The notes: generated by a model not told the origin, from the letters alone. Shown: positions 15,857 to 25,969, counted from the first letter of the stretch. The stretch is 64,000 nucleotides of DNA from Haloferax sp. Atlit-12N (GCF_003383095.1 NZ_PSYW01000001.1:1116001-1180000); one strand, 5' to 3'. Numbers and translations are program-made.

Positions 15857-18779
15857 CGGATTCGACCCCCGCACGGGCGTCGACACGCGGTTCGGCGTGC
15901 TCGGAGAGGTTGGTCGGCGGTTCGCGCTCGCCGAGGAAGCGTTCCTTCTCCTCGTTGGAGCTGAACTCCGAGGTGAGGATGCGGTCGGCGATGTTCTCGA
16001 CGTCGATGGGCGTCTCGTCGTCGGACGAGACCTTCACCGGGCTCGTGCCGTCTTCGCCGAACTCGAACTGGACGATGGTCCCCGACGTGTCGCGGACGGA
16101 GCCGTCGTACTGCGCTTCGAGTTCGGAGAGGGCGTTGATGAGCCGACGCTGCAGGTACCCGGACTTCGAGGTCCGGACTGCCGTGTCGACCAGCCCTTCG
16201 CGGCCACCCATCGCGTGGAAGAAGAACTCACGCGGCGTGAGGCCGGCGCGGTAGGAGTTCTCGACGAAGCCGTGGGCCTCGGCCGAGAGGTCGCCTTTCT
16301 GGTAGTGGCTCAGGGTGCGACCCTCGTAGCCGCGGTTGATGCGCTCGCCCCGAACTGCCTGCTGACCGACACAGCCGGCCATCTGGGTCAGGTTGAGCAT
16401 GGACGCACGCGCGCCGGACTTCGACATCACGACCGCGGGGTTGTCCTCCTCGAAGTGGTCCTCCGCGATTTCACCGGCGGAGTCACGCGCCTTGCCGAGG
16501 CGCTGCATAATCTTCATCTCCAGCGTCTCGTCGACGGAGCGGCCCGGCAGGGACTCGAGTTCGCCCGCCTCGTAGATTTCGATGAGTTCCTGAATCTTGT
16601 CGTAGGCGGCGTCGATGGCCTCGTCGACCTGCGCCGTCGCCTCGTCCGGGATGGACTCGTCGTCGATACCGATGGAGAGTCCGAAGTGCATGATTGCGCG
16701 CATTGCGAGCGACGCAATCTCGTTGATGAAGATGCGCGAGCGCGTCTTCGAGTAGTCCTTCGCGAGGGCGTCGACGATTTCGCCGCCGAACGCGCCGACG
16801 GCGTCCTCGTCGATGGTACCCTGCGTGAGTTGGCCGTCCTCGATGGTGACCGTGTCGCCGACCTTCGAGGTGAACTCCATGTTCAGGTCGTCCGGCAGGA
16901 GTTCGGAGAAGATCTGCTGGCCGGTCCAGTAGGGCTGGCCGTCCTCGTTCTCGCCCGCGGGTTCGGGGAGCGTGTCCACGCGCGTCGCGCGGAGCAGGTC
17001 GAGCGCCTGCGTCTCGACGAACTCGGGGTTGTCGTGGGTGAGCAGGTAGGTGCCCGAAATGTGGTCCTGAATCGCGCCGATGATGTTCTCACCGAAGCGC
17101 GGCGAGAGAATCTGCTCTTGGACGCGCATGAGGACGCGCGCCTCGGCACGGGCCTCCTCGTTCTGGAGGGCGTGCATGTTCATCTCGTCGCCGTCGAAGT
17201 CGGCGTTGTACGGCGGACAGACGACGGTGTTCAGGCGGAACGTCTTGTACGGCATCACGACGACTTCGTGCGCCATGATGGACATCCGGTGCAGCGACGG
17301 CTGTCGGTTGAAGATGACGATGTCGCCGTCGACGAGGTGGCGGTTGACCTCCCAGCCGAGTTCGACTTTCTCTGCGAGTTCCTCGCAGTTCTTTTCTGTC
17401 ACCTTCAGGCGACGGCCGTCCGGGCGGCGGACGTAGTTCGCGCCGGGGTGGCTCTCGGGTCCGTTACGGACGTACTGGCGAGCCTCGTCGATGTTGCGCT
17501 CGGTGACGTTCATCGTCTGGGTCATCTCGGACGCGACGCGGTCCGGGACGCCGACCTCGTTGAGCGAGAGCGTCGGGTCCGGCGAGATGACGGTACGCGC
17601 CGAGAAGTTGACGCGCTTGCCGGACAGGGAGCCGCGGAAGCGACCTTCCTTGCCCTTCAGGCGCTGGCTGAGCGTCTTCAGCGGGCGGCCGGAGCGGTGG
17701 CGCGCCGGCGGCGTGCCCGAAATCTCGTTGTCGATGAACGTGGTGACGTGGTACTGGAGCAGTTCCCACAGGTCCTCGATAATCAGCTGCGGGGCACCCG
17801 CCTCGCGGTTCTCCATGAACCGCTGGTTGATGCGGATGATGTCCACGAGCTTGTGGGTCAGGTCGTCCTCGGAGCGCTGGCCGTTGTCCAGCGTGATGGA
17901 GGGACGCGCCGTGACCGGCGGGACGGGGAGGACGGTCAGAATCATCCACTCGGGGCGCGACCGGTCGGGGTCGATGCCGAGCGTGATGAGGTCCTCGTCC
18001 GGGATGTCCTCGAACCAGTCGCGGATGTCCGAGGGCATCAGCTTGTTCATGTCCTCTTCGGTGAGGTCGAGGTCGAGCGCCTTTTCGAGCGCCTTGCGGT
18101 CGTCGCCGACCGGGCGGAACTCGCCGGCGAGCACCTGATTGACGCGCTCGGCGTCGAGACCGGTCTCGTTGGCGAGGGTAACGGGGTCGACGCCCTCGTC
18201 GTCCTCGTCGTCGGGGTCCGGCTGCATCGCTTCGGCGATGCGCTCGGAGTAGTCCCCGGCGAGCACGTTCTGGACCTCGTAGTAGGTCGTCGGCTTCTCG
18301 TGTTTGATGTCGTGCTGCGGCGCGCTACAGTGGGGACAGCGGTGGGCCTTGCGGGCCTGTCGGACCGCCGACTTCATCACGTCGCTCCAGTCGTCGCCGA
18401 GTTCCTTCGTGCGACCGAGCTTGTCGCGGTACTCGTCTGCTTCCTCCTGGGTGAGCGAGAGGCGACCGCACTCGCGGCACGTCGAGCGGAGCAGGCGGCG
18501 GATGAGCTTCGTGAAGCCGACGTGGATGACGGGCGCGGCCAGTTCGATGTGGCCGAAGTGCCCGTTACACGACCCGGAGTGCTGGCCGCAGGTGCGGCAC
18601 TGCAGCCCGGGGTCGATGACGCCCAGCCGCGGGTCCATGAGACCCATGTCGATTGGGTAGCCGTCGTCGTCGTAGGTGTCCGCGGTGATGACCTTCGTCG
18701 CGGACATGTCTCGGTACGTCTCCGGGTCCATCAACCCGAACTGGATGCTGCCGATTTCTTTGGGTGTCTGCATTGACAT
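15849..18779 (-). CDS. rpoA1: DNA-directed RNA polymerase subunit A'
   Basis: 976 residues from [20 protein letters not shown] (Met-3 is an alternative start). It holds the catalytic Mg site [13 protein letters not shown], the N-terminal zinc finger [18 protein letters not shown], and a second Cys cluster CRECG...CPHC. The bridge-helix and switch regions ([23 protein letters not shown]) lie near the C-terminus. An acidic insertion at residues about 185-265 ([20 protein letters not shown]...) is a haloarchaeal feature. It starts six bases after rpoB1. Confidence 0.98.
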   Translation of the reverse strand: MSMQTPKEIGSIQFGLMDPETYRDMSATKVITADTYDDDGYPIDMGLMDPRLGVIDPGLQCRTCGQHSGSCNGHFGHIELAAPVIHVGFTKLIRRLLRSTCRECGRLSLTQEEADEYRDKLGRTKELGDDWSDVMKSAVRQARKAHRCPHCSAPQHDIKHEKPTTYYEVQNVLAGDYSERIAEAMQPDPDDEDDEGVDPVTLANETGLDAERVNQVLAGEFRPVGDDRKALEKALDLDLTEEDMNKLMPSDIRDWFEDIPDEDLITLGIDPDRSRPEWMILTVLPVPPVTARPSITLDNGQRSEDDLTHKLVDIIRINQRFMENREAGAPQLIIEDLWELLQYHVTTFIDNEISGTPPARHRSGRPLKTLSQRLKGKEGRFRGSLSGKRVNFSARTVISPDPTLSLNEVGVPDRVASEMTQTMNVTERNIDEARQYVRNGPESHPGANYVRRPDGRRLKVTEKNCEELAEKVELGWEVNRHLVDGDIVIFNRQPSLHRMSIMAHEVVVMPYKTFRLNTVVCPPYNADFDGDEMNMHALQNEEARAEARVLMRVQEQILSPRFGENIIGAIQDHISGTYLLTHDNPEFVETQALDLLRATRVDTLPEPAGENEDGQPYWTGQQIFSELLPDDLNMEFTSKVGDTVTIEDGQLTQGTIDEDAVGAFGGEIVDALAKDYSKTRSRIFINEIASLAMRAIMHFGLSIGIDDESIPDEATAQVDEAIDAAYDKIQELIEIYEAGELESLPGRSVDETLEMKIMQRLGKARDSAGEIAEDHFEEDNPAVVMSKSGARASMLNLTQMAGCVGQQAVRGERINRGYEGRTLSHYQKGDLSAEAHGFVENSYRAGLTPREFFFHAMGGREGLVDTAVRTSKSGYLQRRLINALSELEAQYDGSVRDTSGTIVQFEFGEDGTSPVKVSSDDETPIDVENIADRILTSEFSSNEEKERFLGEREPPTNLSEHAEPRVDARAGVESDD

Positions 18780-18785
18780 GAGTGG

Positions 18786-20615
18786 TTAGACCGCGTCCTT
18801 CAGTTCGATTCGCGGCCGGACGCCGAGCGCGACCATCTCGTCGAGGAGCAGCTTGAACGCGTAGCTGATCTCGATTTCGTGGATGTTGTCCTCGTCGCCG
18901 GTGACCGGGTCGTAGATGCGGCGCTGGTCGCGGTCCTCGACGGCGACCATGCCGGTGTCGGCGGAGATGTAGACCTTCTCCTTGTCGGAGGAGTCGAGCA
19001 GGCGCTCCTGAAGCACCATCGCGGCACCGTGTCCGATGACGGTGTCGCGCTCCATCTCCCCGAGACGGAGGCCACCCTCGCGGGCGCGACCTTCCGTCGG
19101 CTGGCGGGTGAGAACCTGCACGGGACCGCGCGAGCGGGCGTGCAGCTTGTTGCTCACCATGTGGTACAGCTTGTGGTAGAAGATGATGCCGACGAAGATT
19201 TCGGCCTCGATCTTCTCGCCGGTGACGCCGGAGTACATGACCTCCTTGCCGGAGGACATGAACCCGCGCTCTTCGAGCGCCGAGCGGAGTTCCTCTTCGT
19301 TTTCGCCCTGGAAGGCGGTGCCGTCGACGCGGCGGCCTTCGAGCGCTCCGACCTTACCGCCGAGCATCTCCAGCACGTGGCCGACCGTCATGCGCGACGG
19401 CAGGGCGTGCGGGTTGAGCACGAGGTCGGGAACGACGCCGTCGGCAGTGAAGGGCATGTCCTCCTGGGGTGCCAGGTGGCCCACGACGCCCTTCTGTCCG
19501 TGACGGGACGCGAACTTGTCGCCGAGTTCCGGAACGCGCTGGTCGCGGACGGACACCTTGGCGAGTTTCGAGCCGTCTTCGCCCTCCATGAGCGTGACCG
19601 TGTCCACGACGCCGGACTCGCCCGAGCGCATCGTGACGGAGGTCTCGCGGCGCTTCTGCGGCGAGAGCCCTGCCATGTCGTCGGGTTCCTCGAGGAACCG
19701 CGGCGGCGAGGTCTTGCCGAGCAGCACGGAGTTCTCGTCGACGACCGTCTCGGGGTTGACGAGGCCGTCCTCGTCGAGGTGCGAGTACGCGTCTTCACCG
19801 CGCGCGCCGCGCACGTCCTGCGACGGAATCTCGAAGCGGTCTTCCTGACCGCCGGGGTAGCGGCGCTCTTCGCCCTCGTAGGTGCGGAAGAAGTGCGAGC
19901 GGGCGAGGGCGCGTTCGACGGAGCCCTTGTTCATGACGAGCGCGTCCTCGATGTTGAAGCCCTCGTAGGACATGACGGCCACGACGAAGTTCTGGGCCGC
20001 GGGTCGCTCGTCGAACCCGATCTGCTCCGTGGTCTGCGTTTTGACCATCGAGAGCTGCGGGTAGTGCATGAGGTGCTGACGGGTGTCCGGGCGGATGCGG
20101 TAGTTCGCCGCGGGCAGCCCGAGGGACTGCTTCATCATCCCTGCACCCATCGTAATGCGGGGCGAGGCGTTGTGTTCCGGGTACGGAATCATCCCGGCAC
20201 CGATACCGAAGATGAGCTGTGGATCGATTTCGAGGTGCGTGTGGTCCTCGTTGAGTTCGTCCTCGTCGACCGCGACGTAGATGTCCTCTTCCTCCTCGGC
20301 GTCGATGAACTCGACGAGCCCGCGCTCGACGAGGTCGTCGAAGTCGAGTTCGTTGTTGTCGAGCGCCTCGACGTGGTCGTCGTCGAGGAGCGGCTCACCG
20401 CCTTCGACGACGATGAGCGGACGGCGGGCGCGGCCCGCGTCGGCGTTGATGATGACTTCGCGGGTGCGCTCTTTGACGGAGACGTTCACCATCTGGCTCA
20501 CGTCACCGCGGCGGCGCGCTTCTCGGATCTGTGCCGCGAGTTGGTTGGGGTCCGGGTGGGTCCCGACGAGACTACCGTTGACGTATACTTTCGCTTCTCG
20601 CTGTGCCTGAGCCAT
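18786..20615 (-). CDS. rpoB1: DNA-directed RNA polymerase subunit B'
   Basis: 609 residues from [20 protein letters not shown], one base after the rpoB2 stop. It is the C-terminal half of the Rpb2/beta homologue, with the catalytic-region motifs [35 protein letters not shown] and [31 protein letters not shown]. Unusual: the C-terminal clamp zinc site of most archaeal RpoB (two CxxC pairs) is gone; the matching segments read ISADTG (residues 550-555) and DPVTG (569-573), without any Cys. The flanking [15 protein letters not shown] is normal, so the fold remains. Confidence 0.97.
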   Translation of the reverse strand: MAQAQREAKVYVNGSLVGTHPDPNQLAAQIREARRRGDVSQMVNVSVKERTREVIINADAGRARRPLIVVEGGEPLLDDDHVEALDNNELDFDDLVERGLVEFIDAEEEEDIYVAVDEDELNEDHTHLEIDPQLIFGIGAGMIPYPEHNASPRITMGAGMMKQSLGLPAANYRIRPDTRQHLMHYPQLSMVKTQTTEQIGFDERPAAQNFVVAVMSYEGFNIEDALVMNKGSVERALARSHFFRTYEGEERRYPGGQEDRFEIPSQDVRGARGEDAYSHLDEDGLVNPETVVDENSVLLGKTSPPRFLEEPDDMAGLSPQKRRETSVTMRSGESGVVDTVTLMEGEDGSKLAKVSVRDQRVPELGDKFASRHGQKGVVGHLAPQEDMPFTADGVVPDLVLNPHALPSRMTVGHVLEMLGGKVGALEGRRVDGTAFQGENEEELRSALEERGFMSSGKEVMYSGVTGEKIEAEIFVGIIFYHKLYHMVSNKLHARSRGPVQVLTRQPTEGRAREGGLRLGEMERDTVIGHGAAMVLQERLLDSSDKEKVYISADTGMVAVEDRDQRRIYDPVTGDEDNIHEIEISYAFKLLLDEMVALGVRPRIELKDAV

Positions 20616-20616
20616 G

Positions 20617-22182
20617 TTAGTCGTCCGCGGGTGTGGCGTCGACGCTGTCGATGCCGGGGATACCCTCGACACCCATCGACGCGAGTTCTCGTTTCAGCGA
20701 CTGTTCGTCCTCGACGTTCTGGGAGAGCTCCATCGCCTGCGCGAAGTTCTTCACCAGTCCACAGTTCGGTCCCTCGGGGGTCTCGGAGGGACAGATGCGA
20801 CCCCACTGGGTCGCGTGCAGGTCGCGCGCCTCGAAGTGCGGCTGCGACCGCGACAGCGGACTGCGAAGGCGACGCAGGTGCGACAGCACACCCATGTAGT
20901 CGGTACGGTCGACGAGCTGGGAGACGCCGGAGCGGCCGCCGACCCAGTTACCCGTCGCGATGGGGTGTTCGAGCCGCTCGGTGAGCACGTCGGACCGGAC
21001 GACGGTGTTGACCGTCAGGTTCCGGTTCCGCATGTTGGCGCGCTCGAGCTGGTACTTCACGTCGCGTGCCAGTTTGTTGAGCGCCGTCCGGAAGAGGTCC
21101 TTCATGAGGTCGCCGGAGACCTTCAGGCGCTTGTTGGCGTAGTGGTCCTTGTCGTCGGAGTCGCGGCGCTGCAGCGCGAGTTCGAAACACGCCTCGGCCA
21201 TGCGGCAAAGGTAGTACGCCTTGTTCATGCGCACTTCCTCTTCTTCCGCGCCCTCCTCGTGGAGGTGCGGGAGCAGGTAGCGGTCGATGACGTAGTTGGC
21301 GCGCTTGAGCTGGTAGTTCTTACCCTGACCGCCGGCGACGCGCTTGCCGAGCGCCTCGATGGCCTGCTCTTGGGTCTGCACCTCGGCCTCTTCGAGGTTC
21401 TCGAGCATGAACTTCACAATCTCCGGGTCGTCGGAGACGCGGTGGACGATTTCCTCGTCCGATTCGAGACCGAGCGCGCGGACGAGCGTGACGAAGTTGA
21501 CGCTCCCGGAGACGGACGGGAACGATACTTCGAGAAGTCCCTCTCGGTTGCGCTCACAGAGCACGAGCGCGCGGTAACCGCGGCGCTGGCTGAACGTCTT
21601 CGCGACCTGAATCTCGTCGCCGTACTTCGTGTCGTACTCGGCGAGAATCTTGTTCGGCGCCAGGTCCTCCGAGGTCATGAGCACGCGCTCGGAGCCGTTG
21701 ACGATGAAGTAGCCACCGGGGTCGACGGGGTCCTCGCCGATTTCGACGAGGTCCTCGTCGGAGAGTTCCGCGATGTTACACTTCGAGGAGCCGACCATGA
21801 TCGGCATCCGGCCGACCTTCGTCTCCGCGGTGTCGACGACGACTTCCTCTTCTTCCTCGCCGCCGCGGACGATGGACATCTCCATGAACACGGGGGCGGA
21901 GTAAGTGATGTTGCGCAGGCGCGCTTCCTGCGGGAAGAGCAGTTCTTCGGAGCCGTCGGCCTCGCGGACGCGGGGCGTCTCCACGCGGACGCCACCGAGT
22001 TCGACGTAGACGGGTTCCTCGCCCTCCTTGTCGCCGATGTCGGTCTCGATGGTCGCCTTCTCCTCGACGACGTCCATCATGCCGCGTTCGAGGAACGCGT
22101 TAAACGAGCGGAAGTGGTGTTCAGCGAGCCGTTCTTCGGAGAAGTACTTGCGAGAGACCTCGCGTCGCGCTTGTCGGTTCAT
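20617..22182 (-). CDS. rpoB2: DNA-directed RNA polymerase subunit B''
   Basis: 521 residues, the N-terminal half of the Rpb2/beta homologue. Family motifs include [40 protein letters not shown] and the C-terminal [26 protein letters not shown], after which the protein stops exactly where rpoB1 begins. The split between B'' and B' occurs in haloarchaea and methanogens and argues against a crenarchaeal source. It overlaps rpoH by four bases (ATGA). Confidence 0.98.
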   Translation of the reverse strand: MNRQARREVSRKYFSEERLAEHHFRSFNAFLERGMMDVVEEKATIETDIGDKEGEEPVYVELGGVRVETPRVREADGSEELLFPQEARLRNITYSAPVFMEMSIVRGGEEEEEVVVDTAETKVGRMPIMVGSSKCNIAELSDEDLVEIGEDPVDPGGYFIVNGSERVLMTSEDLAPNKILAEYDTKYGDEIQVAKTFSQRRGYRALVLCERNREGLLEVSFPSVSGSVNFVTLVRALGLESDEEIVHRVSDDPEIVKFMLENLEEAEVQTQEQAIEALGKRVAGGQGKNYQLKRANYVIDRYLLPHLHEEGAEEEEVRMNKAYYLCRMAEACFELALQRRDSDDKDHYANKRLKVSGDLMKDLFRTALNKLARDVKYQLERANMRNRNLTVNTVVRSDVLTERLEHPIATGNWVGGRSGVSQLVDRTDYMGVLSHLRRLRSPLSRSQPHFEARDLHATQWGRICPSETPEGPNCGLVKNFAQAMELSQNVEDEQSLKRELASMGVEGIPGIDSVDATPADD

Positions 22183-22406
22183 TCAATCACCAGTCGATAT
22201 ACGACTGCTTTGTCTGTCGTTCGAGAGTTCCGAACGATCTTGATGACGTCGCCGGGCTCTGCGTCCTCGGGGAGCGCCGGGTCCTTCAGCTTGATCTTCG
22301 GGAGGTTCGTCTTCTCGACGTTGTACTCCTGTAACACGTCCTCGACGGCCTCGTCGTCGAGTTTCGTGTGTTCCGGAACCAGTTTGTGTTGGCTTACGTC
22401 TACCAT
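22179..22406 (-). CDS. rpoH: DNA-directed RNA polymerase subunit H (Rpb5 C-terminal homologue)
   Basis: 75 residues from [20 protein letters not shown], ending [22 protein letters not shown]: the whole archaeal RpoH, equal to the assembly domain of eukaryotic Rpb5. It contacts the jaw of subunit A'. It is the first gene of the operon rpoH-rpoB2-rpoB1-rpoA1-rpoA2-nusA. The frame is open for another 39 codons upstream, but that part lacks RpoH homology. Two TATA-like sites lie upstream, one near 22471-22479 (leader about 40 bases) and CATTTATATC near 22570 (leader about 140 bases). Confidence 0.96.
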   Translation of the reverse strand: MVDVSQHKLVPEHTKLDDEAVEDVLQEYNVEKTNLPKIKLKDPALPEDAEPGDVIKIVRNSRTTDKAVVYRLVIE

Positions 22407-22636
22407 GTATGGTGCTGCTGGGTGCTGGAAGAAGCTGTCACGGGATACTACGGCTGATTTTGGGACGCACCCATTTAACACTTGCCAACTGCCTCGAAGA
22501 AAGGCGACGCTATCGGAGGTCACGCACCGGAGATGCGCGAATCGTCACACGTTGGCATGGGGTATCCCGATATAAATGTCTTCGGGGCAAGAATCGCGGT
22601 ACCGCGGGCCAAGGGCAACCCAGATGGTAAGTCTTA

Positions 22637-22645
22637 TCTATAAAC
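22637..22645 (+). promoter_or_regulatory. TATA box of the first tRNA-Asp
   Basis: TCTATAAAC is centred about 33 bases upstream of the first tRNA-Asp. The second gene has no comparable box in its 29-base spacer, so the pair is probably one transcript. Confidence 0.6.
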
Positions 22646-22673
22646 CTCGGCTACGAATGAGTGCAGACGGAGG

Positions 22674-22746
22674 GCCCGGGTGGTGTAGTGGCCCATCATA
22701 CGACCCTGTCACGGTCGTGACGCGGGTTCAAATCCCGCCTCGGGCG
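22674..22746 (+). tRNA. tRNA-Asp (anticodon GTC), copy 1
   Basis: 73 nt, GCCCGGGTGGTGTAGTGGCC... The anticodon stem CGACC/GGTCG holds the loop CTGTCAC, anticodon GTC. Discriminator G73 and the T arm GCGGG-TTCAAAT-CCCGC are standard for tRNA-Asp. No CCA is encoded. The copy 29 bases downstream is identical. Confidence 0.97.
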
Positions 22747-22775
22747 CTCTCCGTACCGCAAACTCACTTCAGTAA

Positions 22776-22848
22776 GCCCGGGTGGTGTAGTGGCCCATCA
22801 TACGACCCTGTCACGGTCGTGACGCGGGTTCAAATCCCGCCTCGGGCG
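22776..22848 (+). tRNA. tRNA-Asp (anticodon GTC), copy 2
   Basis: Exact duplicate of the gene at 22674-22746, 73 nt with anticodon GTC. Asp is heavily used in haloarchaeal proteins, so a second copy may meet demand. Its 3' end (tcccgcctcgggcg) recurs twice more downstream inside the repeat units at 22927-23056 and 23130-23272. Confidence 0.97.
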
Positions 22849-22926
22849 CTTCTCTGATTTCAACTCCTCCAGCGAGGCGTCTCGTCGCCGAGCGACAGCG
22901 AGTGAAATCTGTAAGTGGTGGCAGGC

Positions 22927-23056
22927 GGGATTTGAACCAAGGAGCGATGCGAGCGTCAGCGAGCAGAGCGACTGAGGTTCAAATCACGTCACACCAGCAA
23001 GCTGGTGTTCCTGAGTCCCGTTCGGCACAGCTCACGGGACTCCCGCCTCGGGCGCT
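22927..23056 (+). repeat. tRNA-Asp-derived palindromic repeat, unit A
   Basis: Begins with an inverted copy of the T-arm (GATTTGAACC, 22929-22938) and carries the matching GGTTCAAATC at 22976-22985, a 10-bp inverted repeat with a purine-rich spacer. Then come a perfect 7-bp hairpin CACCAGC-AA-GCTGGTG (22992-23007) and GAGTCCCG...CGGGACTC. It ends with tcccgcctcgggcgct (23041-23056), identical over 16 bases to the end of tRNA-Asp plus its flank. A 35-base block (22961-22995) matches unit B with four differences. Confidence 0.75.
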
Positions 23057-23129
23057 TTTCCGAACGTTACAAGCCAAGCGACGCGTCTTGTCGCGTCGCG
23101 ACCCCTATATGCGGTAACCGCCAGACAGA

Positions 23130-23272
23130 GGGATTTGAATCAGGGAGCGACGCGAACGGAGTGAGCAAAGCGACCGGGGTTCAAATCCCGTCACACCCGT
23201 TCGTTCACGTCGTTCACTCACGGGAGTTCCTGAGTTCACCTCACGCTGTTCGGTGAACTCCCGCCTCGGGCG
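23130..23272 (+). repeat. tRNA-Asp-derived palindromic repeat, unit B
   Basis: Same plan as unit A: GGGATTTGAA (23130-23139) pairs with TTCAAATCCC (23180-23189); gttcctgagt is shared (23226-23235); GAGTTCACC pairs with GGTGAACTC (23232-23260) as a second hairpin; and tcccgcctcgggcg (23259-23272) repeats the tRNA-Asp 3' end. The loops differ from unit A while the stems are kept, which points to selection or recombination acting on structure. No ORF of substance in 22849-23350. Confidence 0.75.
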
Positions 23273-23350
23273 AATTTTCGATGAATTACTCGCCGACCAC
23301 TGGAGGAGCGTCACTACCGCCATATTCTCGCGTGACGTCTGTACAGTATC

Positions 23351-24139
23351 ATGAACAGCACAACGGACGGGCGAGTCGTCGTGGTGACCGGCGCGAACGA
23401 AGGAATCGGTTACCACACGCTGGTGTCACTCCTGAAGACGGGCTATCGAGTCGCCGGGCTCGACGTCAACGTTGGCAATCTCCGTCCGCTTCAGGAGGCA
23501 TCTCCCGACCGCGTCCGCGTCTACGAGTGCGACGTCACGGACGACGGCGACGTGGAGTCAGCGGTGGCCGAAATCCTCGACGAGTGGGGGCATATCGACA
23601 TCCTCCTCAACAACGCGGCGATATTCAACTTCGGCCTGTTCGACGACCGAACGCTCGACGACACGCGCGAGGAGTTCGAGGTGAACTACTTCGGCTACCT
23701 TCGAATGATACGGGCCGTTCTACCGCACATGCGGGCCCGGAACTCGGGTCACATCCACAACGTGAGCTCCGGCGTTGGACTCGTCGGCACGCCGGGACTA
23801 TCGGGGTACGCGTCGACGAAGGGCGCAATCGAGGCGTTCACCCGGTCACTTCGGATGGAACTGCAACACGAGAACGTCTCCTGTTCCGTGATGCACCCGC
23901 CGTACACTAACACCCGATCGGCGGCCCGGCTCGGACTCCCGTCGTCGATGATGAGCGACCCAGAAGACGTGGGGCGAAAGCTCGCCGACAAAATCGAATC
24001 TACCCGCCTCGTCATCACCGCTGACTTGACGACCAGAATCGGGCTGTATCTCGCCCGCCGGTTCCCGTTCATCGTCAAGCGAGGAACCAAACAGTTCCTC
24101 GACGGGCGCGAGGCGACTGCCGAATCAGTCGGACGATAA
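23351..24139 (+). CDS. Short-chain dehydrogenase/reductase (SDR family)
   Basis: 262 residues of a classical SDR. The nucleotide-binding loop is TGANEGIG (residues about 14-21), CDVTDDGDVES follows, LLNNAAIFNFG is the NNAG-type motif, and the active site is VSSGVG...YASTK (Ser, Tyr, Lys). The C-terminus (LTTRIGLYLARRFPFIVKRG) is basic and hydrophobic, suggesting a peripheral or membrane-bound enzyme such as those acting on lipids or retinol-like substrates. The substrate cannot be read from sequence. Isolated gene, converging on crcB. Confidence 0.88.
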   Translation: MNSTTDGRVVVVTGANEGIGYHTLVSLLKTGYRVAGLDVNVGNLRPLQEASPDRVRVYECDVTDDGDVESAVAEILDEWGHIDILLNNAAIFNFGLFDDRTLDDTREEFEVNYFGYLRMIRAVLPHMRARNSGHIHNVSSGVGLVGTPGLSGYASTKGAIEAFTRSLRMELQHENVSCSVMHPPYTNTRSAARLGLPSSMMSDPEDVGRKLADKIESTRLVITADLTTRIGLYLARRFPFIVKRGTKQFLDGREATAESVGR

Positions 24140-24157
24140 CGGGCGCGAGCGCCGGAC

Positions 24158-24514
24158 TCAACCGACGAGGCCGCCGACTGCCCCGCCAATCGCCACGCCG
24201 ACCAACGCCGCCACGAGCGTCCCGAGGGCGTAGCGGGCCGCCGTGTCGTAGTCGCCCGCGTCCGCGAGTTCCGCGACGCCGACCGCGAACGAGGAGAACG
24301 TCGTGAAAGCCCCGCAGAAGCCGGTTCCGGCGAGCGTCGCCGCCGCGTCGCCCACGGACGCACTAACGATGAATCCCAACGCGACGCTCCCGAGGACGTT
24401 GACAGTAACGGTGCTCCACTTGCCGACGACTCGCTGGTCGACGGTGTGCCGGGCGACCGCGCCGGCCATCCCACCGACGCCGACGAGGACGGCCGAGAGC
24501 AGCGAGGGAGTCAC
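24158..24514 (-). CDS. crcB: Fluoride channel protein CrcB/Fluc, second subunit
   Basis: 118 residues from a GTG whose GTGA overlaps the previous gene's stop. Four hydrophobic helices; the Fluc signatures GGMAGAVARH (residues about 14-23), TVTVNVLGSVALG and GFCGAFTTFSSFA (central TxxSx2 break and the Phe box) are clear. Fluc channels are dual-topology dimers that export fluoride; where two genes sit together, each subunit has a fixed opposite orientation. The partner is immediately upstream. Confidence 0.9.
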   Translation of the reverse strand: MTPSLLSAVLVGVGGMAGAVARHTVDQRVVGKWSTVTVNVLGSVALGFIVSASVGDAAATLAGTGFCGAFTTFSSFAVGVAELADAGDYDTAARYALGTLVAALVGVAIGGAVGGLVG

Positions 24515-24846
24515 CGCCGCCCTCCGAACGCGAGGCCGAGCGCGGCGGCGGCAAAGCCGAGCACGTAGTTCGCGCCGACGTTGAGCGCGCCGCCCATCGG
24601 CGACAGCGACGCGGTCTGGACGGCGAACGTGCTGTACGTCGTGAACGACGAGAGGAGCCCGGTCCCAAAGAACAACTGCGCTCGGCGGGAGGAGACCGAC
24701 GTGATGAACGTCCCGAGGGCGAAGCTTCCGAGGACGTTCACCGCGAGCGTGCCGCCCGCGCCGGGAATCGCGACGGAGACGCCATAGCGCAGGAGCGCCC
24801 CGGCGAAGCCGCCGAGGGCGACCAACACCAGTTCCGAGCGGTCCAT
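24511..24846 (-). CDS. crcB: Fluoride channel protein CrcB/Fluc, first subunit
   Basis: 111 residues from MDRSELVLVALGGFAGALLR. It has the same four-helix plan with GGTLAVNVLGSFALGTF and the pore motif GTGLLSSFTTYSTFA. The two paralogues differ markedly in sequence, as expected of a heterodimeric Fluc pair. It overlaps the second crcB by four bases and lies 20 bases downstream of the HerA-like ATPase gene, so the three may be one operon. Confidence 0.9.
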   Translation of the reverse strand: MDRSELVLVALGGFAGALLRYGVSVAIPGAGGTLAVNVLGSFALGTFITSVSSRRAQLFFGTGLLSSFTTYSTFAVQTASLSPMGGALNVGANYVLGFAAAALGLAFGGRR

Positions 24847-24866
24847 ACGACAGTTCTCCGGGGAGC

Positions 24867-25916
24867 CTACTCCATGGTTTCGGAACGTCCACGCTCGGGA
24901 ACCGCCCGCGGCGTCGCGCCGCCATCTGGCGTCTCTCGGGGACGCACCCGCACGTCGTGGACCGTTTCCGTGGTGTCGTCGACGACGAGCGCACACCCGC
25001 GTTCCCGCGGGAGCCGAGCGCGGAGCGACTCGTCGAAATACGTCGGGTCGGCGGCGGCCATCGCCGACACGTCGGGGCCAGCGGTGAGTCGGTGGACGAC
25101 CCGGAGGTCGGCCTGTGAGATGGCGACCTCGGGGAGCGCAGAGGGCCGCTGAGTCGCGAGAACGACGCCGACGCCGGGGGCTCGCCCGCGCGTGAGAAGG
25201 GTTCGAAGCGCGGAGTCCGCGAGTCCGCCGACGAACGCGTGGGCCTCGTCGAGAAGGAGCCACGGAATTCGAGAGACCGACCCCGCGACGCGAGCGTCGT
25301 AGAGGCCACGGGCGACGACACGGACGACGGCGCTCGCGGGAGTCTCGTCCAGTCCGGAGAGGTCGAGCACGTCGGGCGTGGGACCGCAGAGCGACTGCGG
25401 GTCCAGTCCGTCGGGGTGGAACACGTCCCACGAGTCGGCGAGCGCGAGGTGGTTCGCCGCGGCTCTGCGCGTCTCGGGCGCGGCGTCAGCGTCGTCGACC
25501 GCTCCGCGTATCGCCAACAGCGAGTCTTCCTCGGCCGCGAGTCGCCAGACGAGCGACCCCGCGGGGGCGGTCGGGTCGAGTCCGAGCAGGTCCGGCCACG
25601 CACTCGGCGGGAGCGCGTCGGCGCGGACGCTCGGCGCGTCGTGGACCGTTCCGTCTACCGGCGACGCCTCGAGGCCATCGAAGACGCCCATCGGGTCGAT
25701 GACGACCGGTGCGACGCCCGCGGCGCGTGCCAGCCCCTCGGCGACGACACCGAGCGTGTGGGATTTCCCGCTTCCGCGCTTGCCGACGACGACGGCCGCG
25801 TGGGGGCGATTCACGTCGAGGCCGACGGCTGCCCCGTCGCTTCCGTCGCGGGCGCGGTAGTTCCCGAACTGGCAGACTGGGCCGCCGTCGCCCGACTTGC
25901 GACCGATGATGTGCAT
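24867..25916 (-). CDS. HerA/VirB4-type P-loop ATPase (haloarchaeal)
   Basis: 349 residues. Walker A is VVVGKRGSGKSHTLG (residues about 43-57), Walker B is IPWLLLDEAHAFVGG, followed by the helicase-like sensor LATQRPSALPEVAISQADL. This is the layout of HerA-like translocases, but it is shorter than DNA-repair HerA (about 500 residues) and lacks its N-terminal HAS barrel. Such small haloarchaeal homologues are common and uncharacterised; a DNA- or protein-remodelling role is likely. Upstream of the crcB pair. Confidence 0.82.
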   Translation of the reverse strand: MHIIGRKSGDGGPVCQFGNYRARDGSDGAAVGLDVNRPHAAVVVGKRGSGKSHTLGVVAEGLARAAGVAPVVIDPMGVFDGLEASPVDGTVHDAPSVRADALPPSAWPDLLGLDPTAPAGSLVWRLAAEEDSLLAIRGAVDDADAAPETRRAAANHLALADSWDVFHPDGLDPQSLCGPTPDVLDLSGLDETPASAVVRVVARGLYDARVAGSVSRIPWLLLDEAHAFVGGLADSALRTLLTRGRAPGVGVVLATQRPSALPEVAISQADLRVVHRLTAGPDVSAMAAADPTYFDESLRARLPRERGCALVVDDTTETVHDVRVRPRETPDGGATPRAVPERGRSETME

Positions 25917-25961
25917 GGCACGGACTGACCCCGTGATGCGACTTGAACCCCGGGACGAGGA

Positions 25962-25969
25962 TTTATATA
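25962..25969 (+). promoter_or_regulatory. TATA box for the 147-aa membrane protein
   Basis: TTTATATA is centred 26 bases before the ATG at 25992, giving a leaderless mRNA. Confidence 0.7.

Noticed and set aside
15897-18776. Very long open frame on the plus strand antisense to rpoA1 (959 codons)
   Set aside because: It mirrors the GC-rich third positions of rpoA1; the product has repetitive Val/Asp/Arg runs and no known domain. The same holds for the antisense frames at 5396-7291 (tef1A), 9081-11450 (fusA), 18879-20984 (rpoB1) and 47919-49922 (Bat-like).
22407-22523. 39-codon in-frame extension of rpoH
   Set aside because: RpoH homology begins at [13 protein letters not shown]; the upstream part covers a TATA-like site and has no family match, so it is leader sequence.
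22921-23272. Possible extra tRNA genes or a CRISPR array downstream of tRNA-Asp
   Set aside because: The units contain T-arm and acceptor-end copies but no D or anticodon arm, and only two unequal copies without regular spacers.
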